From: Streptomyces sp. NBC_01439 | Lineage (GTDB): Bacteria; Actinomycetota; Actinomycetes; Streptomycetales; Streptomycetaceae | Assembly: GCF_036227605.1 (NCBI RefSeq) | Contig: NZ_CP109487.1 | Location: forward strand, 5,889,501 to 5,953,500 | DNA length: 64,000 bases | Direction: 5' to 3' | Shown here: piece after piece, positions 8,517-16,258 of the stretch | Layout of the letters: each line of letters opens with the position of its first letter | Numbering within the stretch: position 1 is the first letter of the stretch | Made by a program: the position numbers and the translations under genes | The notes under the pieces: generated by a model | Told to the model about the DNA's origin: nothing | Database searches by the model: none | The model's input: only the letters and a program-made list of their open reading frames with translations

Positions 8517-9068
8517 GTGGCAGACGACAACGGGGCGAGCCAGGTGACGGCGGCCCTCGCGCTGGGGATCGCGGGTCCCATCGGCGCGATCGCGGGTGCG
8601 GCCTACAGTGCGGCCAGTGCGGCACTGCGGGTCGAGTTCGACTCGCTGGCCGAGTACAAGCGCATGGTGGACGGCCTGTTGGACGAACTCACCGGCTCGG
8701 ACGCGGACCACAAGAAACTGGCGGACGACAAACTGCCGTCCAGCAAGCTCGGTAAGGGCTTCGCGGAGGTCGACGCGCTGTTCAAGTCGTACGACACGGT
8801 GGTCACGGAACTGCAGAAGCTCTCGAAGGGGCTGGCGGGGACGATCGAGGCCCTGGGCATCGCGGTCCTGTCGGCGGGCAAGGGCTACGGCGACGTCGAC
8901 GAGGAGACCAAGCGGCGCATGCTCGCCATCGCCAAGGAGGCGAAGGCGGAGTACGTGGAGGAACGTGACCCGTGGCCGGAGGAAAAGCGCCGCCTGGAAG
9001 CGTCCAACCAGCCGACGACGCCCACGACTCCGACTCCGTCGCCCAGCACATCGGGAGTTACCTACTGA
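8517..9068 (+). CDS. hypothetical protein, first gene of T7SS-associated cassette
   Basis: 183-aa protein of unknown function. Residues ~5-35 (ALALGIAGPIGAIAGAAYSA) are a Gly/Ala-rich hydrophobic segment, and the remainder is predicted by eye to be largely alpha-helical. Charged heptad-like stretches run through EYKRMVDGLLDEL and ELQKLSKGLAGTIEALG, as in WXG100/ESAT-6-like or LXG-type helical hairpins, but no WXG motif is present. The tail is Thr/Pro/Ser-rich (TTPTTPTPSPSTSG). The GTG at 8517 follows the promoter at 8383-8411. Its TGA shares one base with the ATG of the next gene, indicating coupled translation. A role as partner or chaperone of the downstream WXG protein is inference from position only. 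Confidence 0.7.
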   Translation: MADDNGASQVTAALALGIAGPIGAIAGAAYSAASAALRVEFDSLAEYKRMVDGLLDELTGSDADHKKLADDKLPSSKLGKGFAEVDALFKSYDTVVTELQKLSKGLAGTIEALGIAVLSAGKGYGDVDEETKRRMLAIAKEAKAEYVEERDPWPEEKRRLEASNQPTTPTTPTPSPSTSGVTY

Positions 9069-10513
9069 TGGCAACGTCATTCGAAGGCTTCACGCACCAG
9101 CAGATGCGGGACATGGTCGCTGCGCTGGACCCGGCCTCGGTCCAGGCGCGGGCCGACCAACTGGCTTCCGCCGCGAAGAAGATCGAGACGATCGGCGAGG
9201 CGCTCAAGCAGCATGTCGTGACCGGCTGGGAGGGCGAAGGCGCCGCCACCTTCCAGGAGTGGGTGGGCCGCGCGGGCAACGCGACGCTGCGCCTGGGTGA
9301 GTACAGCGCCAAGGGCGGGGAGTGGATGGGCAAGGTCGTCCAAACGATGACCGAGGCCACGAAGATGGTCGCGGTCGACTCGACCGCGACCAAGAACCTC
9401 GCCGCGGCCATCGAGCACCACAACGACCCGGACGCGGCGCAGGTCCGCAAGGATGCGCAGGCGACGCTGGACGCGGACCACCGCGAGGCGGTGCGGCTGA
9501 TGACGAACCTGGCGCAGTCGTACCAACTGTCGTCAGACGAGATGAACAAGGCAGAGATCCCGACGTTCCCGCCGCCGCCGGAGAAGTTCATGCCGACGGA
9601 TCTCGGTGGTTCCGCCGACCTGGAACGGTCTGGTGGAGGCTCCGGAGCAGTGGGATCCGCCGGTTCGTCGTACCCGATGACAGGTCCTGGGGGCAGCGCG
9701 TCCTTGAACGAGCCGGGCTCTGTTCAAGGACGTCCGTCGCAGCCGGACAACACGCTACCGACGACGACTGCTCCCGCGCCGGTAACCCCCGACCGTGACG
9801 TGGAGGTCGACCTCGACACCGTCGGCACGCTACCTCCGAGCCAGACGCTGCCTCCGGTGACGACGACGCCTGGTGGCCCGCTGCCCACGGGCCCCGGCGT
9901 ACCTCCCACCGGCCCGTTCGTGCCGCCTATGGCAATCCCGCCGATCGGTGGGGGGAAGATGCCGGCTCTCCCCGGCATTTTCGGCCCTGGCGTCCCCGCC
10001 CCGGGCACGACCGGTCCCCTCGGGAAGGTCGGTGGCATCCAAGGCCTGCCCCCGCGTGACAGCGGCATCATGGGCGGCCGCCCGGTGACCTCCACCGGCC
10101 CCGGCGCGGGGATCCCGCGAGGTACGGTCATCGGCGAAGGCGCCCAGGCGGCCCGTCCCATGGGTGGCGGAGGCATGGGCCACGGCGGCGGTGGTGCCCA
10201 CGGCAGCAGCCAGGGCAGCTTCGCTGGCGGACGCCGACTGGCCTCGGAGCCGGGAGGCGTCGTCGGAGGACGTCAGACCGGTGCGGTCGGTCGGCCGGTC
10301 GTGGGCGGTCAGCCGTTCACCCAGGGCGGTTCGGGCCTCGTGCGCAATGGTGTCGGTGGCGCGGGTATGGGTCCCATGGGCCACGCGGGCGCCGGCACGC
10401 AGACTCCGGGTAGGCAACGGAACGACCAGGGGGGCGAACGCCCCGACTACCTGGCCGAAGATGAAGAGACTTGGCAGGGGAGCCGTCGCGTTGTCCCGCC
10501 TGTGATCGACTGA
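9068..10513 (+). CDS. WXG-motif protein with Pro/Gly-rich tail and YxxxD ending (putative T7SS substrate)
   Basis: 481 aa. Residues ~1-170 form an alpha-helical WXG100/PPE-like domain: the turn motif GWEGEGAATFQEW contains W54-E-G56 between two long helices. Residues ~190-460 are low complexity, rich in Pro, Gly and Thr. Near the C-terminus RPDYLAEDEETW contains Y-x-x-x-D, the pattern known as the general type VII secretion signal in mycobacteria. A WXG hairpin with a C-terminal YxxxD fits an exported substrate or surface-associated structural protein. It overlaps the upstream stop by one base and lies just ahead of the mycosin protease. No ESX core ATPase (EccC) or channel protein is in the window, so export would rely on a system encoded elsewhere. 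Confidence 0.75.
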   Translation: MATSFEGFTHQQMRDMVAALDPASVQARADQLASAAKKIETIGEALKQHVVTGWEGEGAATFQEWVGRAGNATLRLGEYSAKGGEWMGKVVQTMTEATKMVAVDSTATKNLAAAIEHHNDPDAAQVRKDAQATLDADHREAVRLMTNLAQSYQLSSDEMNKAEIPTFPPPPEKFMPTDLGGSADLERSGGGSGAVGSAGSSYPMTGPGGSASLNEPGSVQGRPSQPDNTLPTTTAPAPVTPDRDVEVDLDTVGTLPPSQTLPPVTTTPGGPLPTGPGVPPTGPFVPPMAIPPIGGGKMPALPGIFGPGVPAPGTTGPLGKVGGIQGLPPRDSGIMGGRPVTSTGPGAGIPRGTVIGEGAQAARPMGGGGMGHGGGGAHGSSQGSFAGGRRLASEPGGVVGGRQTGAVGRPVVGGQPFTQGGSGLVRNGVGGAGMGPMGHAGAGTQTPGRQRNDQGGERPDYLAEDEETWQGSRRVVPPVID

Positions 10514-10534
10514 GCAGAACGGACGTTGCACGGG

Positions 10535-11710
10535 ATGCGCATGCGCAAGGCGACCTCGGCCCTGGTGGGCCTCCTGCTGGCCGGGGTCGCCGCGACCCCG
10601 GCCCACGCGGCGACTATTCGATCGCAGCAATGGCATCTCGACGTCATGAAGGTCGACGACATTTGGAAGGTCAGCACCGGTAAGGGCGTCACTGTTGCTG
10701 TCATCGATGGCGGGGTCAAGGACGTTCCTGAGCTGGAGGGCCAGGTCGTCCCTGGAAAGAATTTTGCAACGTCTCTCCCAGGCGACGAGCGCACTTCCGC
10801 CGGCTCACACGGCACCGCTATGGCTGCGATCATCGCCGGCACTGGGAAGCACCCGACGGGTGACGGCGCTTATGGCCTCGCACCGGCTGCCAAGATTCTG
10901 CCCATCCGAGTCTCTGATATTGAAGGGTTGACAACCCCACCCTGGGTTGAGGCCATCAGATATGCAGCAGACTCGGATGCAAAGATCATCAATATCTCCC
11001 TCGGGATCGCCAGCAAGCCGGAGGATGATCTAGCGAGGGCCGAAGCGGTGAAGTATGCCCTCTCGAAGGGGAAACTGGTCTTCGCTGCCGTCGGGAATTC
11101 CGGGGACGCAGACAACGAGGTCAAGTACCCGGGTGCGACCCCTGGCGTGGTCGGCGTAGGAGCAGTAGATGCCAAGGGGAAGGCGACTGCGGAGTCGCAG
11201 CACGGGCCTCAGGTGGACATGGTCGCACCCGGCGTAGACATTGTCTCGGCGTGCGGCGGCAAGACGGGGGTTTGCAAGCAGCACGGCACAAGTGACGCGA
11301 CAGCCCTCGCCTCCGCCTCCGCCGCCCTCATCTGGTCCGCCCATCCCGAGTGGACCAACAACCAGGTGCTGCGGGTCCTGCTGAACACCGCCGGCAAGCC
11401 CACCGACGGCGTCGAGCGCAACGACTACGTCGGCTACGGCGTGGTCCGCCCCCGGGTCGCGCTGCAGACGCCCGGTGACCCCGGTCCGGCCGATGTCTAC
11501 CCGTTGCCCGATCTCGCGGCGGCGGATGCAGCCAAGAAGCCCTCGGCGTCCGCCGACGCCAAGGCCCCCGACGCCGCCGCGTCCAAGCCCGCCGCTCAGG
11601 CCGAGGAGAAGAAGACCGGTAGCGCGCTTCCCTGGATCGGACTCGGTCTGGCAGCCTGCGTGCTGATCGGTGGAGCCGTGACCGTGGTCGTCGTACGACG
11701 CAACCGCTGA
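10535..11710 (+). CDS. mycosin-like S8 serine protease (type VII secretion-associated)
   Basis: Membrane-anchored subtilisin-family protease of 391 aa. A signal peptide (ATSALVGLLLAGVAATPAHA) leads the S8 domain, with D58 (VAVIDGG), H92 (GSHGTAMAA), N188 (AVGNSG) and S253 (HGTSDATALAS). An Ala/Lys/Pro linker and one TM helix (LPWIGLGLAACVLIGGAVTV) followed by RRNR tether it outside the membrane, as in mycosins. ATG 10541 or TTG 10526 are alternative starts; GGGA upstream of 10541 is a reasonable ribosome site. The catalytic Ser context GTSDATA lacks the usual proline of GTSxATP. Codons in about 10600-11290 are unusually A/T-rich compared with the rest, suggesting a mosaic origin. Confidence 0.88.
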   Translation: MRMRKATSALVGLLLAGVAATPAHAATIRSQQWHLDVMKVDDIWKVSTGKGVTVAVIDGGVKDVPELEGQVVPGKNFATSLPGDERTSAGSHGTAMAAIIAGTGKHPTGDGAYGLAPAAKILPIRVSDIEGLTTPPWVEAIRYAADSDAKIINISLGIASKPEDDLARAEAVKYALSKGKLVFAAVGNSGDADNEVKYPGATPGVVGVGAVDAKGKATAESQHGPQVDMVAPGVDIVSACGGKTGVCKQHGTSDATALASASAALIWSAHPEWTNNQVLRVLLNTAGKPTDGVERNDYVGYGVVRPRVALQTPGDPGPADVYPLPDLAAADAAKKPSASADAKAPDAAASKPAAQAEEKKTGSALPWIGLGLAACVLIGGAVTVVVVRRNR

Positions 11711-11755
11711 CCCGGTGTCGATCTGACCTGCACCCTGCCTTCGGGAGTTCTCGCG

Positions 11756-12178
11756 ATGTCGTTCGACGAGGAATGGTCGGCGGCTCGCGCCACGGCCACC
11801 GCCAGTGTCACCGTGCGCCTCAACCAGGCGCCCGCCGACCCCGGCGGTGGTGGTGGCGGTGACCTGGAGCTCAATCAGGACCACATCGGTGCGATCGGCT
11901 CCGAGGCGTACAAGCTGCACACGCGCCTGCAGGCCGACGGCAAGCACGCCGCCACCGCCACCGCCGAGGCGGCCGGGGCCCTCACCAAGGAGGCCTTCGC
12001 GAGCGGGGCGGCGCTGCTCAAGGCCAACAGCGCCTGGGAGAGCCAGGTGAAGACCCTCGTGGCCGCCTGCGCCAACATCTCCAACGGGCTGAACTACTCG
12101 CTCGCTTCCCACGCCAAGGACGAGCAGCAGCTCCAGGCGGACTTCTCCGCGTCCGCGATAGACGAGTACCTGAAGTAG
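11756..12178 (+). CDS. small helical protein of the T7SS-associated cassette
   Basis: 140-aa protein of unknown function. A disordered N-terminus with a poly-Gly run (PGGGGGGD) precedes an Ala-rich amphipathic helical region (HIGAIGSEAYKLHTRLQADG, ATATAEAAGALTKEAF, NSAWESQVKTLVAACANISNG). Size and helix-turn-helix pattern resemble ESX secretion-associated small helical proteins, with W-E-S where a WXG turn might sit. It starts at ATG 11756 after GGGAGTT and ends 8 bp before the large WXG-containing gene, which it probably partners. Function by homology is not claimed. Confidence 0.7.
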   Translation: MSFDEEWSAARATATASVTVRLNQAPADPGGGGGGDLELNQDHIGAIGSEAYKLHTRLQADGKHAATATAEAAGALTKEAFASGAALLKANSAWESQVKTLVAACANISNGLNYSLASHAKDEQQLQADFSASAIDEYLK

Positions 12179-12186
12179 GCGCCCGG

Positions 12187-14469
12187 ATGCTGACGTACGA
12201 GAACGTGATGAACGCGCCCCTGAGCCAGCTCCAGACGGCCGTCACCGACTGGACGGCGATGGCCGGCAAGCTGGACGAGATGGCCGAGGCCGCTCGCAAC
12301 GGCATGAAGGCGAAGTCCGACAAGGCGGAGTGGAGCGGGGTCACCGCAGGAGTGGCGCGCGGGTTCGTCGACAAGACGGCCAAGGAGTTCGAGGACGCGG
12401 CCAAGGCCGCCCAGGGCATGTACCAGGTCCTCGCCGACGCGCACGCGACGTTCAAGGCCGCCCAGGACGAGCTGAAGAAGCTTGCCGCGGAGGCCCCGGC
12501 GGCCGGCTTCAAGATCGATGCCGACGGGCGGGTCACCGCCGTCCCGCTGCCCACCGAGGGGGAGCGGAACGCGGCCCGGCACGACCCCGACTACCAGGCG
12601 ACCCTGAACACGGCCCGCAACGCGTGGCAGGCCCGGATCAACCGGGCGGTCGAGGACGCCCAGAACGCCGACGACTCCCTGGTCCGGGTCCTCCAGGCGA
12701 ACGTCGCCGACGACCACGACTTCAGCGGAGCCAGGTTCACCACCCTCGACGCCGAGCAGGCGGCCCGCGCCGCCGACCTGATGAAGAAGGTCACCGGAGA
12801 CGGCGGCACGGCGCGCAACGTCGAGGCGCTGCGCGAGCTGGAGGAACTCCTCGACGACAACCGTACGGACCCCGAGTTCGCCACGGGCTTCTACCGGACG
12901 ATCGGCGCCGAGGGCACGTTGGAGATGTACTCCAAGATGTCCCTCGACGCGACGGGCCTGGGGCAGCCGGGCAAGGACCGCGCGCTGATGGTCGCGAACA
13001 TCCAGAGCGACATGGGCGCGATGCTCGGGCTCGCGACGCACAAGGACGTCCCCAACCACCTCGATGCGGCCTGGACGACCCAGCTGATGAAGGCGGGCCG
13101 CAAGGAGATGGCCGTCTACGGCGGCGTGCAGCAGATCTACGGCTACCAGGCCCTCGGGGCCCTGCTGCGCGAGGGGAAGTACGACACGGAGTTCCTCACC
13201 TCGGTCGGCCGCGACATGGTCGCCATGGACCGCAAGGACCCGAGGGCCTGGGAGTTCCACACCCCGTACGGGATGGACTCGGTCCTCAGCCAGGGCCGGG
13301 ACGGCCGCGGCTTCTACCCGCTGACCGGCCTGATGGAGGCGCTGGGCAACAACCCGGACGCGGCGACGGCGTTCTTCAACGAGCCGGTCCGCGAGGACAC
13401 CAACAAGGACGGCATCGTCACGAAGGACGACAAGCCGGTCGGCGGCCAACACGGCAAGGCCCAGGGCATGGTCGACTACATGCTCGACCAGAAGCCGTAC
13501 GCGGACAGCTTCGACATGACCCGGGCCAGCGACCTGCACCCGGCCCAGCAGGCGCTCGGTGACGCCCTGATGGCGGCGGTCTCGCACCGCGGCCCCGGCG
13601 ACGAGGACTCCCCGCCGGTCCCGCACACCAAGGAGATGGCGGCCGTCATGGAACGGGTCGTCGAGAAGATCGGCGACAAGCCCGAGCTGATCGACGCGCC
13701 CCCGGGGGAACCGGACGGGCCGCTGAACGGCCTGTCCGGGCACTTCGGCCAGATGGCGGCCGAGTACATGCCGGACATCCAGGCGGCGGCGGAGAACGGC
13801 AGCCGGATGATCAAGGCCAACGGCGAGATGGCGGAGTTCAACAAGGCCGACATGGCGGCGTTCATCGGGGCGGTGGGACAGGACCCGGACGCGTACGGCG
13901 CCATCACCAACGCGCAGCGGGCGTTCACGACGACGCTCGTCAACGATGTCATCGCGCACCGCGGCGAGTACGAGGAGATCGACGCGGCGATCACGGTCGC
14001 CGTGCATCCCGGTGGTCAGATCGCGGGCATCCTTTCCGAGGCCAGGGCCGAGGGAACGTTCGCGGAGAACGGCCACAAGGCCGAGGAATACGTCAAGGGC
14101 GTCGAGGACAACGCCAAATGGGTCAACCGGGCCATCAGCGCGGCGGGCGGAAAGTACCTGGAGATGGTGCCGCTCGCCGGAGACGTCGTGGAATGGCTCC
14201 AGGAGGACATCACGGAGGGCGTGGTCGAGCGGGCCACGAAGGACCAGGCGGAGAAGACCGGGGAGGCCGACCACAAGGCCGTGCTCGACTACACGCAAGC
14301 GCAGTTGGAGGCGGGCCGTTCGGCGGAGCAATCGGTCCGCAAGGCCGCGGAGGGGACGGGGATGAGCCAGCGGAGCATCGACGCCCTCGCCGGGCTGGCC
14401 TCGGCGGAGACGGCGAACGCCCACGCGGTTGGCCGCGGCCACGTCGTCACGTCGAACGGCGGCTCCTGA
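12187..14469 (+). CDS. large WXG-containing helical protein of unknown function
   Basis: 760 aa. The first ~105 residues form a WXG100-like hairpin (AEWSGVTAGV, W49-S-G51) with flanking Ala/Lys-rich helices. The long remainder is soluble, helical and without a recognisable enzymatic motif. An EF-hand-like calcium loop, DTNKDGIVTKDD, occurs near residue 404. From memory the layout recalls the DUF6571-type actinobacterial proteins found in similar loci, but this was not checked. The size suggests an effector or a large secreted structural protein. It starts 8 bp after the small helical gene, and its TGA shares a base with the lipoprotein ATG. No toxin-type C-terminal domain is obvious. Confidence 0.75.
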   Translation: MLTYENVMNAPLSQLQTAVTDWTAMAGKLDEMAEAARNGMKAKSDKAEWSGVTAGVARGFVDKTAKEFEDAAKAAQGMYQVLADAHATFKAAQDELKKLAAEAPAAGFKIDADGRVTAVPLPTEGERNAARHDPDYQATLNTARNAWQARINRAVEDAQNADDSLVRVLQANVADDHDFSGARFTTLDAEQAARAADLMKKVTGDGGTARNVEALRELEELLDDNRTDPEFATGFYRTIGAEGTLEMYSKMSLDATGLGQPGKDRALMVANIQSDMGAMLGLATHKDVPNHLDAAWTTQLMKAGRKEMAVYGGVQQIYGYQALGALLREGKYDTEFLTSVGRDMVAMDRKDPRAWEFHTPYGMDSVLSQGRDGRGFYPLTGLMEALGNNPDAATAFFNEPVREDTNKDGIVTKDDKPVGGQHGKAQGMVDYMLDQKPYADSFDMTRASDLHPAQQALGDALMAAVSHRGPGDEDSPPVPHTKEMAAVMERVVEKIGDKPELIDAPPGEPDGPLNGLSGHFGQMAAEYMPDIQAAAENGSRMIKANGEMAEFNKADMAAFIGAVGQDPDAYGAITNAQRAFTTTLVNDVIAHRGEYEEIDAAITVAVHPGGQIAGILSEARAEGTFAENGHKAEEYVKGVEDNAKWVNRAISAAGGKYLEMVPLAGDVVEWLQEDITEGVVERATKDQAEKTGEADHKAVLDYTQAQLEAGRSAEQSVRKAAEGTGMSQRSIDALAGLASAETANAHAVGRGHVVTSNGGS

Positions 14470-15011
14470 TGCGCAGCGTCGTCGGCCCCCGCGTGCTCGC
14501 CGCGGTGCTGGTCGGGGCGGCAGCTCTGACCGGGTGCGGGGAGGAGAAGAAGTCCGCGGCCCCCCGGTTGCCGGAGCGCACCTGCTTCGGCGTCTACACC
14601 CGATCCGACCTGGAGCCCCTGATGGGCTACGGCGAGACGGTGGAGGTGTCAGGGCCGGCCGATGCCCGGCTGACCGCTTCGCGCCGGTCCGCCACCTGTG
14701 ACGTCGCCGTCGACGGCAAGGGCCGGGTCCTCGTCACGGCCACGCGCCAGCCCCTCGGGCAGGCCTTCGTGTGGCCGCCCACCGACCCGCCCGGGCCGGA
14801 ACCGCTGCCCCTCGGTGACAAGGGCATCGTGTGGGACACGGGTGCGCGCGTCGCCCTGACCTGCAAGGGGCCCAAGGATTCCTTCGAGCTCGAGCTGGGC
14901 CTCAGCGGATCCGTGGAGCACGTGGAGGCGGGCACCTCGCGGGCGCTGTTCACCGCGCTCATGACGAAGTTCCTGGAGCCGGCCAAGCAGCAGACCGAGT
15001 GCGGCGCATGA
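14469..15011 (+). CDS. lipoprotein of the T7SS-associated cassette
   Basis: 180-aa predicted lipoprotein. The N-terminus MRSVVGPRVLAAVLVGAAAL is followed by a lipobox, LTGC, with Cys at about residue 22, so it should sit on the outer face of the membrane. The mature part has paired cysteines (RTCFGV, ATCDVAV, LTCKGP, TECGA) that could form disulfides. Conserved-looking motifs are LGDKGIVWDTGARVALTCKG and AKQQTECGA. It is the last gene of the cassette, overlaps the previous stop by one base, and precedes a strong bidirectional terminator. An immunity or anchoring role for the large upstream protein is a guess from position. Confidence 0.8.
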   Translation: MRSVVGPRVLAAVLVGAAALTGCGEEKKSAAPRLPERTCFGVYTRSDLEPLMGYGETVEVSGPADARLTASRRSATCDVAVDGKGRVLVTATRQPLGQAFVWPPTDPPGPEPLPLGDKGIVWDTGARVALTCKGPKDSFELELGLSGSVEHVEAGTSRALFTALMTKFLEPAKQQTECGA

Positions 15012-15064
15012 GGACGTGAGCGCCCGGCGACGGCGTGAGCGACACGTGATCGACGCCTGAGACG

Positions 15065-15101
15065 CACCGCCCCGTCAGACCGTTGGTCTGACGGGGCGGT
15101 G
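15065..15101. terminator. bidirectional terminator between convergent genes
   Basis: A perfect 17-bp stem (CACCGCCCCGTCAGACC / GGTCTGACGGGGCGGTG) closes on a GTT loop. It sits between the lipoprotein gene (plus) and the secreted protein gene (minus), so it can serve both. Confidence 0.85.
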
Positions 15102-15122
15102 TGCAGGGTGTGGAGCGGTCGC

Positions 15123-15560
15123 CTACTTGATGTTCAGCGCGACCGTGTCGCCTTCGGTGAGGCTGTCCAGCGAGATGGTCCTCGTGAACGTTTGGGGCTG
15201 CTTCCCCGGCGCCTTGCAGGTGACTTCGGCCGTGAGGCTGAAGGGCGCGTCCAACGGGGTGTCGAGGCTGATGGGGCCGAACGTCGCCCTGCGGTTGACC
15301 GGGTTGTTGGTGGGACCCGACCCGTCGTCCTCATCGCTGTCCAGCGATACCCGGGTGGGAACGGAGTTGTTGGGGGCCGGGAACGCGTTCTTGCACGTCA
15401 CCTTGCCGCTGAAGGAGACCGTTCCGACCGGGGGCGCCGCTGAGGCTTGACCGGCCGTCAGGAGGCTTCCTGCCAGCACCGCGGCGAAGATCGGGGCCAT
15501 GGTCGCGCAAGTGCGGGACCTGCTGGAGATACGGGACATGCGGGACGTGCGCGTAGACAT
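15123..15560 (-). CDS. small secreted protein, unknown function
   Basis: 145 aa with an N-terminal signal peptide: basic MSTRTSRMSRISSRSR, hydrophobic TMAPIFAAVLAGSLLTAG, and cleavage likely after QASA. The mature part is about 105 residues with two cysteines (KVTCKNAF, AEVTCKAP) in a beta-rich pattern, and no family was recognised. The start ATG at 15560 is preceded on the minus strand by AGGTGG at good spacing. A monocistronic minus-strand gene, it converges on the T7SS-associated cassette. Confidence 0.75.
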   Translation of the reverse strand: MSTRTSRMSRISSRSRTCATMAPIFAAVLAGSLLTAGQASAAPPVGTVSFSGKVTCKNAFPAPNNSVPTRVSLDSDEDDGSGPTNNPVNRRATFGPISLDTPLDAPFSLTAEVTCKAPGKQPQTFTRTISLDSLTEGDTVALNIK

Positions 15561-16006
15561 GGGACCACCTGCCCGTTTGGCGTACGAGTAGTTCTGTGGA
15601 GGCCGACCCTGACGCCGACACGACAGGCGTGGCGTTGGAGATCGCCAGGTTTCGAGGGGTCGTCCGTGAACCGGGCCGGGGTTCGTCTGCCGCGCTTTGA
15701 CCAGCTGATTAGGCAGCCCCCAGCCCTTCACCCACCACATTCCTACAGGGCCTCCCGGCCCGCAACCGGAACGGTTCCCCCGCACCGCGCGGGTGCTCCC
15801 GGAGAATCCGAAGAGCCAATGACCTCGCGCCCCGCCGAACTGCTCGAGCGGCGGCTGCCGCGCCGGGGCACCGTACGTCGGCTACCGGTCGTGCGGGCGG
15901 GGTCGTTGCGGGCGCAGTGTCGGTACGAGCCCCGGTGGGGACGGCCCGGACCCGGAGAGGGCGAAGGCCGCCCAAGGGTGCGCCTGCCCCTGGACGGCCC
16001 GCCGCG
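15561..16006. other. 446-bp non-coding gap upstream of secreted-protein gene
   Basis: No convincing gene is seen here. A plus-strand reading frame from ATG 15819 runs straight through the antisense of tRNA-Cys and is rejected. The left part must hold the promoter of the secreted-protein gene. No clear -35/-10 pair was identified. Confidence 0.5.
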
Positions 16007-16078
16007 AAGCCGTGACCGGATTCGAACCGGCGTAACCCGCTTTGCAGGCGAGTCCCTCAACCACTCGGGCACACGGCT
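16007..16078 (-). tRNA. tRNA-Cys (GCA)
   Basis: Read on the minus strand, the acceptor arms AGCCGTG/CACGGCT pair perfectly (7 bp). The D arm is CCC/GGG, the anticodon arm CTCGC/GCGGG closes the loop CTGCAAA with anticodon GCA, and the T arm GCCGG/CCGGT encloses TTCGAAT. The discriminator base is T, as expected for tRNA-Cys. CCA is not encoded. The anticodon stem has a T-G pair and the T stem a G-T pair, so folding is slightly weak. Confidence 0.85.
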
Positions 16079-16216
16079 GTGTGGTGGTGACGCGAGTGAC
16101 GCTACGGGGGCTCGCGGGGCTCCGGAAGGGGTGCGCGGACCGTGCAATGCGACTGCCATGCCGCGTTCACAGTCCGGCGGTCCTAGGTCTCCGGGACGAG
16201 GAGGGGATCCGTCGAA

Positions 16217-16243
16217 TTGACAGGAGCGATCCTGGGCTAGGCC
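16217..16243 (+). promoter_or_regulatory. putative promoter of MFS transporter gene
   Basis: TTGACA (16217-16222) is followed 15 bp later by TAGGCC (16238-16243). TACTCT at 16247-16252 is another possible -10. Either would start transcription within a few bases of the ATG at 16259, giving a very short or absent leader. Confidence 0.45.
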
Positions 16244-16258
16244 CCTTACTCTGGGGCG

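Noticed and set aside
12187..14469. Polymorphic toxin call for the 760-aa WXG protein
   Set aside because: No recognisable toxin domain, no RHS or pretoxin motif and no typical immunity gene downstream; the lipoprotein is not evidence enough.
15819..16220. Plus-strand open frame beginning MTSRPAELLERRLPRRG
   Set aside because: It runs antisense through the complete tRNA-Cys and has no recognised protein similarity; the long frame reflects high GC.
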